DNA of 64,000 nt from Nitzschia sp. DOCU1. Its lineage: Eukaryota > Bacillariophyta > Bacillariophyceae > Bacillariales > Bacillariaceae. The DNA lies in NCBI GenBank assembly GCA_951394045.1, contig OX595992.1, forward strand, positions 2,604,001-2,668,000. The letters are read 5' to 3'. This document shows, in pieces, positions 34,717 to 44,805 of this stretch; the stretch's first letter is position 1; each line of letters begins with the position of its first letter. Position numbers and translations under genes: made by a program. Under the pieces are notes generated by a model. It made no database searches and was not told the DNA's origin. It saw only the letters and a program-made list of their open reading frames with translations.

Positions 34717-35046
34717 TGAGACTAAGAGGTATTATTATTACGATGCTAATCTATGTGATTCAATGATCGCCGGGCGCTTGGTTACGATGTAGAACGGGCC
34801 AAATGCCCACAACGCATATTAGTCTTGTGTAGTGAAAGCAGTTGAAAAGTAAATTGAGTGTGTCGGCCTGTGAGGCTGTCCGAATAGCTAGGTCGCAATG
34901 AGCTCAATCCGCTTGGGTCGTCACGGTAGCAGCTGCTATCTTGATCATGCGTACGCCTACGCTGCTTTAACTTTCTAGATAGAGCTTGCCGTAGATTCTT
35001 CTTGTGGTAGTTAACATACTATTTACAATGATACTACAGAAGTTTC

Positions 35047-36308
35047 TCATCGAAACATGTTCTCAATGGGACGCGGCTCGAAGTCATCAAAGTCATCAAT
35101 CTGCATCGAGTCCGCCAGTGCCTCTATATACATTCGAGTAACCGGAGCGAAATCAGCATCGATGCAGGCGCCGCTGGACGGAAAACTGTCGTGGGGGCGG
35201 TTTGCCGTGGGCATCGCGGTGAAGGCATTTGTCTGACAAGTTTGGGTTTCGCCGCTGATAGAGAAGCAAGATCGATCGATGGGCGGTTGAAGGCTGTGGC
35301 CGAACAAGGGTCCATGTTGAGCTTGATGTAACAAACTTGCGGAAAACCCTTGATACATCGATGATGATTGGTGTTGCTTTAGAAGTCCCAAATGGTTTAA
35401 CATGGAGGATTCCGCGGAAGCTATCTGGCTCCTGACCTGGCCATCGGCTTGTATTGGGTGGTGCCTTGAATAGACGTCAATCGGATGGACTTGCTCCTGA
35501 TCAGCAGAATCATTTGATACAAAAAGGTCCTCACTAGAAAACACGCCTCCCATGCAATTCATCAAAGACTTTGTCGAATCTCGTTGACGAGGTTGGGGGG
35601 AGACAGGGTGCTGGCTATCCAAGAAATCGGGTGTATGGCCATCCTGGCGCTGCTTGATGGCATCCCTCAACGCACTTCCGACCTTATCGCGAGCCACTTT
35701 GCTATCTACATGGTGCCATCGATTGATTTTAGTGTCCTAGAGTTGCGATAAATTGAGTAGATAAGAGGTTAGTTCGACGACTCGGAACTAATTGAAAAGA
35801 GAGCGAGAACATTCGTGATGGATACTTACTTTCATCACAAAGCCACCGTTTCTATTGCTTTCGTTCGTATTGATCGCCTCGACGATTTCGGAAATCACGG
35901 CTGACTTCTCTTGTCTTGACTTGGAGCTAACGTACTTGTCAACGAATTGTTCGACACAAGCACGAAATCGTCTGTTACCAACTGTCGAACGATCAACAAA
36001 AGAGCAGAGTTAGGACCCCATCAAATTCACGCTTTGCCACGATCGAAGTTGTACGTACTGTGCTCATGACAATCTTTGCCCCTCTGACAAATGACATCGT
36101 ACGGGCCTGGAGTGTAGCCTTCTGGAAGATAAATTCCTTCGCCAAGCAACAACATCTGCGAAGAAAGTTGGGGCTGGACTAATGTGCGTGCGTCAAAGTT
36201 TGAGGACATGGTAGTAGGGGCACCCATCATGATCGTTTTCCAAGTGATTGCGGTTTTGATTTTATGAGACAACCATTCCAAAAAGTCAATCCGCCCGCAG
36301 TTCTCCAT
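35047..36308 (-). CDS. DUF6824 protein (gene 2)
   Basis: Exons 36308-36059, 35981-35830 and 35736-35047 give 363 aa. The domain reads PYDVICQRGKDCHEH / IGNRRFRACVEQFVDKYVSS, then KSAVISEIVEAI and NGGFVMK / DTKINRWHHVDSKVARDKVG followed by SALRDAI. Intron positions and phases match gene 1 exactly, and the middle exon is 152 nt in both. The ATG at 36308 is the first in frame; the frame is open further upstream without an ATG, so a 5' exon is possible. The C-terminal 200 residues are Gln/Ser-rich and disordered. Function unknown; being shorter and lacking polyQ, it may have a different partner range from gene 1. Confidence 0.85.
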
Positions 36309-36418
36309 TTGGGACGATTGTTCAGGCAATCCGCCCAATTGCGATAAAACGGTGGAATTCTTGAAGATGCCTTCCCAATAGCCTAAGGAATGCACTTAAC
36401 GAAGCGGCCCAAAGTCAT

Positions 36419-36718
36419 TTAATGATTCTCAAGCTGTTCTTCCTGAAACATTGCTGTGCATTTTTCCACTGTTCTGTTTTTCTTACATTTATTCATCAGT
36501 CTTCTTACAATTATGCATGTGTCGTCAAAACCGCCATCGGGATCGATGGGGCGGACATCCGAACTTAATCGTGATATTTTATATCTGAGCCTCTGGATTA
36601 TCGAATTCTTCGACTGGCATATATATCTGCTATACCGACAGAGGAGAAGTTCAGCACTCCGCATATTAGAGAATGTCATGAATGAGGAGGATGACTCTTC
36701 GAACATCGATGAAGCCAT
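36419..36718 (-). CDS. Possible small protein or 5' exon upstream of DUF6824 gene 2
   Basis: 99 aa from the ATG at 36718. Protein-like: MASSMFEESSSSFMTFSNMR, then a basic helical part (IIQRLRYKISRLSS, VRRLMNKCKKNR). It ends 110 bp before the start of the DUF6824 gene on the same strand. I found no good donor linking the two. No family recognised. Confidence 0.35.
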   Translation of the reverse strand: MASSMFEESSSSFMTFSNMRSAELLLCRYSRYICQSKNSIIQRLRYKISRLSSDVRPIDPDGGFDDTCIIVRRLMNKCKKNRTVEKCTAMFQEEQLENH

Positions 36719-37170
36719 GCTTTGGAAGAGAAACTGATTGAGACTTAGTTGTTATTTGTGAAAGCGCTGGAAGTCATCGATGATGAAAACGAAGTTACTA
36801 TTAATATAATATCTGTGGTTCAATTTACATCTAACAATGAAACCCGACAAAAAGGGAGTTCTGGTTCTGAAGTTTCGGAAAGAAGGCGTCTCAGCATACA
36901 TATAAGAGGAGAACTCACGTGGCAGCAGGAAATGGGAAGCACCAATAAACTATTCCACGGTGGAATTCAACGGAAGACGAACTTCTATCCTGGAGAAACC
37001 AGAACTATTGTGGGTCGTTTGTTTACTTGCAACGCGTGACTGTGGCGCTAATTGCAGTCTACATTTCACTGTCCTCTGGTTCGCCACGTTTCGCAACTAC
37101 CGGTAAAACGAATGTATGCAGCTGCCGCTGTCGAAGCGTCATGTTTCAACTTTACCGGTATGTCAATGGA
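36719..37170. other. Intergenic region, no gene seen
   Basis: Short frames only. ACCGGT palindromes occur at 37099 and 37154, just beyond the 3' end of the five-helix membrane protein gene. Confidence 0.35.
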
Positions 37171-39235
37171 TCATTGCCAAACTGCTCTGAGAGAGAACAG
37201 GATCAAACTAGAAAGGGCATGGAGAAGCATCAAGAAAAAGCCCCAAACCGCATGGCTAGCAACTTGGGTACAAGCCAGCTCGTGAACTGCTGCAGTGTAC
37301 ATGGCATGAACGCTGGGGCATGACAGCACCTCGCCAAGATCGTTCAGGGCAAGCTGTATCGTCCACAGCTGGTTGTTCAAAAGGAAGACACCATCAAAGA
37401 ACTTTTGCAGCTGATTGCCACTTCCGCAATCTTGGTTGAGTGTGGTGTGAATGCCATATTCTGCCGGCGCCTTCTGTATCCACTGATGAAGTAGCCCCGA
37501 GACTTGATCCATTATTCTTGCGGTCGTCTTTACGTTTTCAACGGGGTCAAGGAAATCGCAACCCTAGACGACCAAGAATGCGAGATTGTGAGACAAATCC
37601 GTTCGAAACTGCCGCTCATAACCTCAATCATCACTTACTCTGGAAGTGTACGCTCTCAAGTTATCGGCGGAGAGTTCTTCCAAATCCCCCAACAATTCAT
37701 ATCGTGCAATGACTGCTTCGATAACTGCATCTGGAGACTGAGCCGTGCCGGCAGTGCACGTATCGGCGCCAACGACGCTACCAATCAGGAGAGTGGTTGC
37801 CGTAGCAAAGGTGCAACATGCCAAGAACAGGGAAAGTGGCAGCAAGATCCATTGCAACACAAACTTGCCTAGGGATCGACGCGACGCCCTGTTCTTGTTG
37901 GGTGGCGGTGGTGGCAACGAGTACACGTCGTCATACAAGACGGAGATTTCAATAACCCCCGCAGCTCGACGAAAACTCTTCATTGCCAAAAGCATTGCGA
38001 AAATCCACAAGACCATCATATTACTCAACACCAAGGCAGGCATGGCCCACAAACTCTTTTCGGCATATTCCAGAGTTTCCGTAGAATTGGCCAATACAAC
38101 GTTCATACTCTCCGCCGTATACGTGGCGGCATCCAAACTTTCGCGGGCCGACTCGGCAATACTATCGTATCCACTGTCCAAAAAGTCTAGCATATCCACA
38201 AACTCGGAACCTCCCAGGCGGCTGGTTAGATCGTCTTGGGTCATATTGGAGCAAACCTTGTCAAGATCCAGTGGAATCTTGGCAAGTACTTTCTCCACAG
38301 CTTTGAGGGATTCTTGGAGTAAATGCAACGACTTGGTTACACTGGAATGAATCTCTTGTCCATCGACTACCATGACCTGAGCTTCGGTCGTCTCGTTCAA
38401 AAGAGGATAAATGAAATAGATAAACAGTAGAATTCCCGTTGTCTGAACCATCAAAAAGCAGATCGTGTACACCCATGCAGTTCGTGACTTGCGCGTTTCC
38501 ATTTGATTTCGGTCGGAGGAACAACAGCCCGCGGCAAAGTTGTGGAGTTTGGATTTGAATGTTGTTGTTGACTTGGCAGACGACGAATAAACAAAGGCTG
38601 GTGGTAACTCGTCGTCAAAGGTAAGATCCTCGTCAATGTCATCGAATGCTAGGTCATCCATATCATCAATATTATCATCATTGTCTTCTTGTGGATTGGA
38701 GAAGGACCGCCACAGACCCGCGGCATTGTTCGAGTCTACCTTTTGGTTTCGCCGAGGACTTTCTTCCGTTGTTGGAAGACTCCAGGGAGGAAAGGGTCGG
38801 CCCGAGGCACATCCGACTCGGTTACCTGCCCATTTCAAAAGTAACAACACAATTAACCAAACAAACAATAGACCCAACATGAAAGCACCAATACCCACTA
38901 GCCCGTGGACGTATTCCACTTGTGCTGAAGTGGTAGTACCATCCAATTGTTGTCGTGGTGTACCGTTAATGACAGCCACAATGGACGTTTCTTGACGAAA
39001 CGAGACCAATGCCTCTATCCATTCCACAGAACGAGGCTATAGAAGAAGAGCGTACTTTTGAGAGGATACTGACTTGCCACTAGTAGGCGGCCATCCATTG
39101 CGACCCACACACCAATGACAAGCAACAATCAGCACAACTTACGGGCACATATGGTTCCTCGTGAACCTCCATGCTGCTTTGCGACGAATCGAAAGGTCCT
39201 CCGGCCAAGTCTCTGCTGGACAAGGATCCAAACAT
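37171..39235 (-). CDS. Five-helix membrane protein with Tweety/prominin-like topology
   Basis: Exons 39235-39143, 39036-37639 and 37527-37171 (GT-AG introns of 106 and 111 bp, both phase 0) give 615 aa. Hydrophobic helices, in order: VGIGAFMLGLLFVWLIVLLL (near 70), VYTICFLMVQTTGILLFIYF (near 225), LVLSNMMVLWIFAMLLAM (near 370), LQWILLPLSLFLACCTFATA (near 430) and GFFLMLLHALSSLILFSL (near 595). Between helices 1 and 2 lies an acidic cytosolic-looking loop; after helix 2 and after helix 4 lie large, probably extracellular helical domains with scattered Cys and NxT/S sites. Five helices with two large outside domains is the plan of Tweety and prominin proteins. I claim topology, not homology. 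No signal peptide. Confidence 0.75.
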
Positions 39236-39786
39236 GATTTGTACAAAGATTTCAGATGTTATCCCCCACGACGATCGATGATGATAGGCATGGCAGCACC
39301 ACAGTGTGAAACAGGAGATGAGGGGCCACGCCGCTAGCTACCGGTTGTATGTGGGATTTGACTTTGTGGCGTTCATGTGAGTCGCAAGTCTGGCACACGT
39401 AAAATTCTTAATGAAATACCTCTAGGCATATTGACAAAAAGGCGGGAAGAATTATAGGGCATATTACTTTAAGAATGTTAGCCGAGGCAAGCCAGCCACG
39501 AACCAAACACGATTGATGGGGCAAGACAACGGGCAGAACTACGCGAACGCATGGCAGACGGACGTCAGGGTTCGCACGTACCTTCTCATTCCTTTTGTTT
39601 TCGACGAGAACGCCAAGTGGCAATTCCGTCGTCACAAGATGTCAACTCGTTACGATGTTGCCGTCAAAAGCCATTTGCCATTCTTTCGACAACACAAACA
39701 ATCAGCCGTAACTTGTTCTGCTATCATTCCATCACTGCCGATTTTTCGCTGCTACTGCTGCTGTTTCCGAGACTACCATTATCATC
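39236..39786. other. Intergenic region, no gene seen
   Basis: Divergent promoters of the five-helix protein and the small polytopic protein. An ACCGGT palindrome lies at 39340. Confidence 0.35.
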
Positions 39787-40503
39787 ATGGCCTACGGCGA
39801 TCACATTATTATTCCACCTTGGCAACGTTGGTGCATTTTGGTGACGTATTGGGCAATCTTGGCCGCATGGATCATTCCCAAGGGGTATCTGTCACTATTG
39901 TGGAATCAAGAATGGTTGCCATTGAGTCCGCTCCATGCGGCTAGTTTGATCCATCAAGTTGGAATCTTTTTGAGTACATGGACATTTGCGGCCTATACGT
40001 TTGGTCGAGAATGGTCCATCTTTTCGACACTGGTCTATCCCATCTTTCACATTTTGGATACACTCATGTGGTATGCCGTCTTTGATACAGCCAAAGCTAC
40101 GTTGATTGTACTAAATCGTCATCATCCAACCGCCGCCGACGACGTGTATTCTACTATGGATCCACCCGGTACTCCATCCAACGATATTTATGCGTATTGG
40201 ATGGGACACTTGTGCATGTCGGTGGTGATTTTGTGTCATCGCAAAACGCTAGAAGTATGGTACTTGCCGGAACATCATCCTCCAAGAACCGTCCGGGGTG
40301 GATTATGGTATGTGCCGGCGGCCATTACGGCCAGCTTTTTCTTTTCCGCCATTTATCACTTTTATGGAGATTTGAAATGGTGTGTCCTCTTGAAATTCAC
40401 GTCCGACTTGTATTGTTGCATCCGAATGAGAGTACCAGCGCCTTGGAGTTTGTCACGAAATGAACATGAAAAGGATAAGGGATGGGATTGGCGGGGCTTT
40501 TGA
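39787..40503 (+). CDS. Small polytopic membrane protein, unknown
   Basis: 238 aa, single exon. Hydrophobic segments near residues 14-33 (WCILVTYWAILAAWIIPKGY), 55-75, 80-105, 145-165 and 185-205 indicate about five membrane helices. The sequence is rich in Trp and Tyr, with a HRKTLEVWYLPEHHPPRT loop. It ends in a charged cytosolic tail. I recognise no family. A membrane-bound enzyme or transporter is possible, but no catalytic motif is visible. Confidence 0.7.
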   Translation: MAYGDHIIIPPWQRWCILVTYWAILAAWIIPKGYLSLLWNQEWLPLSPLHAASLIHQVGIFLSTWTFAAYTFGREWSIFSTLVYPIFHILDTLMWYAVFDTAKATLIVLNRHHPTAADDVYSTMDPPGTPSNDIYAYWMGHLCMSVVILCHRKTLEVWYLPEHHPPRTVRGGLWYVPAAITASFFFSAIYHFYGDLKWCVLLKFTSDLYCCIRMRVPAPWSLSRNEHEKDKGWDWRGF

Positions 40504-40839
40504 GAGTTTCTTCTCTATGACAAGTTTCCTGTTCTCGCAGCCACATTCCACCACGTAGTACTACTGCGAATCAATGCTACAACCAATATCCCTCCCTAGA
40601 AGGCGAAACAAAGCAGCGCAAAAGGTGCAGCGTTATATCCTGGTAGCTTTACTATGTAGCTATAATATCAGTGCTCCTGGCAGCAGGCTAGTGCTAGTTG
40701 TTGTCGGTTCAATCCAACTCTCGTTGTTCTCTCTCAGATATCCTCAGGCATTGTCCCCGCTCACCCCGTTGTAATTCAATCCGTCCACCATGATGGAATC
40801 ATTCACTAATGCTATAACTTTCAGAATGTGCACAGCACG
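40504..40839. other. Short intergenic region
   Basis: Between the polytopic protein and the Cys-rich relic. CTACTAC/TAGTAG words; no gene seen. Confidence 0.35.
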
Positions 40840-41653
40840 GTTTCTTTCCCAATGCGGCTACTAGTGAAGCGGTGGACGCGGGATACGTCTGCAGTGCGTG
40901 GTTGTTCGGACGGGGTCGTCCGTGGGACGGGCACAAGCTACCACCATTCTTATTTGTATCCCAAAGATGTGTCGAAAGGAAAGTATGTGACGGCAAGGAG
41001 GCTGCAGGCGTCAACCGTGCTGAAGGTCTGTTCGGGTGGGGGTTATTCCACAGGGGCGGGGCAAAAGCTCGCGCCTGCTGACAAAGACAAGGATAAGCTG
41101 CCTGAAAGTGGCGGTGGCCCAACAACAACAACAACCAAAAGAGACCGCCTCACCGGTACAGGTACAAATGCTGAATGTTGCAGTGAATGCTGCGAGGCGG
41201 GTACTGTTGCCAACACTTTTGTATGTGGCGTCTGCCCTAGTACGTGCAAACAAAATGCCGCTACATGCTCAACTGCAGGCGTGGTGGATACTTCCTGTTG
41301 CGGTGGATTTTGCAGCGGCAGCAGCAAATGCTGCCAAACCAAGGGAGATTGTACTGGAGGTATGCACCAATAACAACTCAAATTGTCCATACAGCAACTC
41401 TGTGGGTGTGAATCTTAAATGTTGCAGTGGATACTGTGGCGCTGGCGGCAAATGCTGCGTTCTAGGCGGCGGAGATTGCAATAATGGCAACGACTGTTGC
41501 AGTGGGACCTGCAGCAGTAAAATATGTACCAGCGGCGGCACTCGTGCGGGTGATGGTCTGTTTGGGTTGGGATTATTCGATGGTGGTGACCGCAAGCTCG
41601 CGGCGTACAAAGACAAGCAAGAGAATGCACTACCGGACTTTATGCGTTGGTAA
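40840..41653 (+). pseudogene. Frame-broken Cys-rich secreted-type gene with RXL-W tail
   Basis: Three coding blocks lie in different frames. Block 1 (about 40985-41060) contains EGLFGWGLFHRGG, a degraded copy of the tail motif. Block 2 (about 41065-41360) has QKLAPADKDKDKLPESGG, then Cys-rich modules (ECCSECCEAG; CCGGFCSGSSKCC). Block 3 (about 41360-41653) continues with CCSGYCGAGGKCC and DCNNGNDCCSGTC, and ends DGLFGLGLFDGGDRKLA...DFMRW. The CC-S-G-x-C spacing resembles cystine-knot-like modules. The last 40 residues match the end of the repeat protein at 44806-48042. Frame changes near 41060 and 41355 could reflect decay, an unseen intron or base-call errors. No start with a signal peptide was found. 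Confidence 0.5.
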
Positions 41654-41892
41654 CACAACAAGCCATGCTGGTGACCGTATCATCATCACATTTTATGAAA
41701 AGTAAATGAATAGTAAGAAATACATGTACGCTTCTTTCACCATGATCGTATGCGACTCTCTCTCTCTTTTTGGAAAGTACTAGGTGTTCAATGACTTTTC
41801 TAATTGAAAACGCGAGCTCTGGATCAAACGTACCCAAATAGGTATCCTACATACCTACGTCCCTCGCCATTTCACCACAACACACGATGAGC

Positions 41893-42729
41893 GGGAGCGG
41901 CGACGAAGGACCCTTCTCCCAGCGAAGGCGAAGTTTTGATCATCCGCATCAACAGACCATAAGCGCTGGCGAACTTCATGCGCACTCAATTGCAGCCGAA
42001 ATCACAACAGGGGTGATTGGAATTCCTTGCTGGAAAATTCCAACAGTTGGAATACGGGATTGGACTTTTCCAAGCACGGTTGTTGAGTGTTGGACTTTTC
42101 CAACCGTTACTTTTGTCTTAATTATTGCTAGTACCTTTATATGCATCCATACCTACATACTCTTATTTTAGACGGAGGGGTCGTCGCGGGTCCCCTCCTT
42201 CCCCCCATTAGTCCAATCGATCCGGAATCCACTCGTTCTTCTTCTCCTCTCTCCTCGAACATGCAAGATTAAATTTAGCGATTGTGATAATGCAGCATGA
42301 TGGTGGGGCTGCTCATGTCATCCCAAGACGACTCCATGATGAGGGATGATGCATGTTGTCGTCATCAATCGAAAATGGGTAGTAGCTAGTGATGACGATG
42401 ACGATGCTCTGCGTGGGAATGCTTCATCATCATGGTCGCATTGAGAATTTGGGGGCATGGCGGACCCCAGTTTTCTTTTCTGGCACAGTAAGTAGGAACG
42501 AGGAAAGCGGCTTTGGACTTCGAGACATGGAAAATTCCAACACACAACAACCGTGTTAGGACTTTTCCAAACACGGTTTTTGTGTGTTGGACTTTTCCAG
42601 CGCTTTCCCCCCTGAAGTTGAGGAAAGAGGCTCTTTTTAACCAGATGTTCGCTCGATGCGTTGGTCGACTTAGGTTAGTTCGCCATATTCGGCACTGACC
42701 TGGCACGAACCCCAACCGTCGCCGCTCCG
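41893..42729 (+). mobile_element. MITE-like element, copy 1 (inverted relative to copy 2)
   Basis: About 837 bp, nearly identical to the reverse complement of 48507-49330. Its two ends carry GGAGCGGCGACG and the reverse complement CGTCGCCGCTCC, a 12-bp terminal inverted repeat. Near both ends are subterminal arrays of TTGGACTTTTCC / GGAAAATTCCAAC with CGGTTGTTG. No long coding frame, so it is non-autonomous. A clear target-site duplication is not visible. It carries an 11-bp length difference from copy 2 near 42330-42345. Confidence 0.75.
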
Positions 42730-44805
42730 GCGCCTCTTCTCTCACACGAAAAAAACACGAAGGCATAGGAGCAACACAACTATCAGATCACTCTATCTGC
42801 CATTTTCCTCATTCAAAGAGCAGAGTCTTTTTCACGGTTATCGATTGCATTGCCTCTACTACCGGTAATTTCCAAAGGAGGTAGTACAATTGATGTTATT
42901 CTTTTTCTTGGCGCGCAAGAACAATGCCTCTGACGAACTTCTGGGAGCGAGACGGTGGCGGCGTCATGTCTATGGCCCAGATTGTCTGCCATTCTCCACA
43001 ACGTTGCAGTAGGATGTGGGTCAAGGCCCAATGGACTCGAGGTTTGGGTCGAGTTCATGCCTACACCACGTAGTGGGTGATTCCTTCTATTGAGGCAAAC
43101 AGTCACGCTGCGCTGGAATAACCATCAAGTCCATCGGCGTCCAATTCCTTATTGAAAGTGACCAGCCACGACGGCTAGTAGTGACAAATACTGCTGCTAT
43201 TGCTTTTGGACACTTGAAAAAGAGGTTCACAGTGAGTTAGCAATGTCAACACGCTCAATGAAAAGAAAAAACAAAGACACTGGCGACCTTGCCGCTCATA
43301 TTCCCACGACCGACCTGCAGCATATATCCAAACGACGAAATGCAAGGAACTGGCACGTGGCGGTATGGTGTTGAACGTATTAGGAGACTTCTATTGCACA
43401 AGAATCGGTTAGTCTTCTTGTGGACCATCATTGACAATCGTGAGAACCAGTCGCTCTCTGTCTGTGAATGGATTCCTTCATTCTGACTACTACTACAATG
43501 CTGTTTGTTGCTTGGAGACCAACATGGGCCCCGCATGGATGATCGCCGGACAAAGACAACCTTTTTTCGAGGAGGTCGTCACTATCGGAAAGGGTCTTTA
43601 TTGATATAGGGGTCCAGGTTACGTGACATCTTTGGTGATCTTGCTGACTTGCGAGAAACTCTCTGAATAGTACTCAACAATTCGCTGTGCCGCCGCAAAA
43701 GAACCCAGACTTTGGTGCTGCTGCTGCTGTTTTGCGGCACGTCGATATCCGAGCCTTTGTCTGGGCAATCGATAGAAGAAGTTATCCTCAAATTTCTTCA
43801 AGGCATCGGCATGTTATTCTTGACGTGCAGAGAGATCCCATATGCTGCGGTCGACTACTACGATGCTCTTTGCCTCGAGACAAGAAGAATGGTCGCAGGA
43901 ATGATCGCCGTACAAATAAATCATGTTGCGGGGGCGGTGTCACTACTACCGTATCCGATGCGCAAGTTTTTAAAAACCAGGTTCCGGGGCCCATCATGCT
44001 GTCGCTGTTGATCATGCTGACTTTTGCGAGAATCCGAAAATGCTGCACTGCACTGCAAGAATGCGCTCCAAAGCGCACAAAAGGTTGGTTATCCTTGAAA
44101 TTAGGCAAAACGGTGGCTTGTTGCTGAGGGTGCAGCAAGAATACGAGGGTTTTGGATCCGACGATAGTAATTGTGGCAACGGTCAAAGATGCTGCCTTCG
44201 CGGACATGCTGCCGCTGCTTGTTGGCGCCCCTTGCTGGCCTGTTGGACTACAGACAGTGGCGCTTTCGTAGAGGGATGGAGAATTGTTATTGTTTGAAAA
44301 CGAACCACAATCAGAGACTCTACCGGTAGTAGCGTGTTGCATTTATTGCCAGCTGTCTTAAAGTAGTACAGTCAGTTCATCGCATGCCTTGTATCATAGC
44401 CAATAATACACGGATATACACGGAAGATTCACGCTCGCCCGCCCTGTCGAGTGGGCATACCACCAAGTCGGCTTCATTATTGATCGAAACATATCATGGA
44501 TATTGGCCGATCCGCCGTTCATTTATTTCAACTCGTGTATTCGTCTAAATGAATCTACGTTCAAGTTCTAGTATCCTTTGAACTGCGCGCTAGCAAAATC
44601 GCAAAATCGCCAAATTTCTCTCACGCCGCCAGATATCATTGGATTCTGCCCCAATCACTGTATGATACTAAGAAAATGCCCTCGAAAAAAACATTACCAT
44701 TCTTTGCATCGCAAAAAACTCTATTTTGACGTATGGAGCATACTATTCACTGTCCTTGCTTCCTTCTTCATAACTTTGATTATATTGCTATTCTCGACAG
44801 AAAAT
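42730..44805. other. 5' part of duplicated unit A; no supportable gene
   Basis: This long upstream region of the first repeat protein matches 51960-53390 in several blocks: 42815-42930 with 51970-52100, 44100-44320 with 52220-52420, and 44500-44580 with 53105-53180. Short frames here are not conserved between copies, so I read it as flanking sequence. CTG/CAG-rich stretches near 43720 could be remnants of coding sequence. ACCGGT palindromes lie at 42861 and 44322. Confidence 0.5.

Noticed and set aside
41160..41540. Cystine-knot-like modules as possible toxin-like peptides
   Set aside because: CC-S-G-x-C spacing is widespread in secreted proteins; the shared RXL-W tail and neighbours point to the cell-surface repeat family instead.
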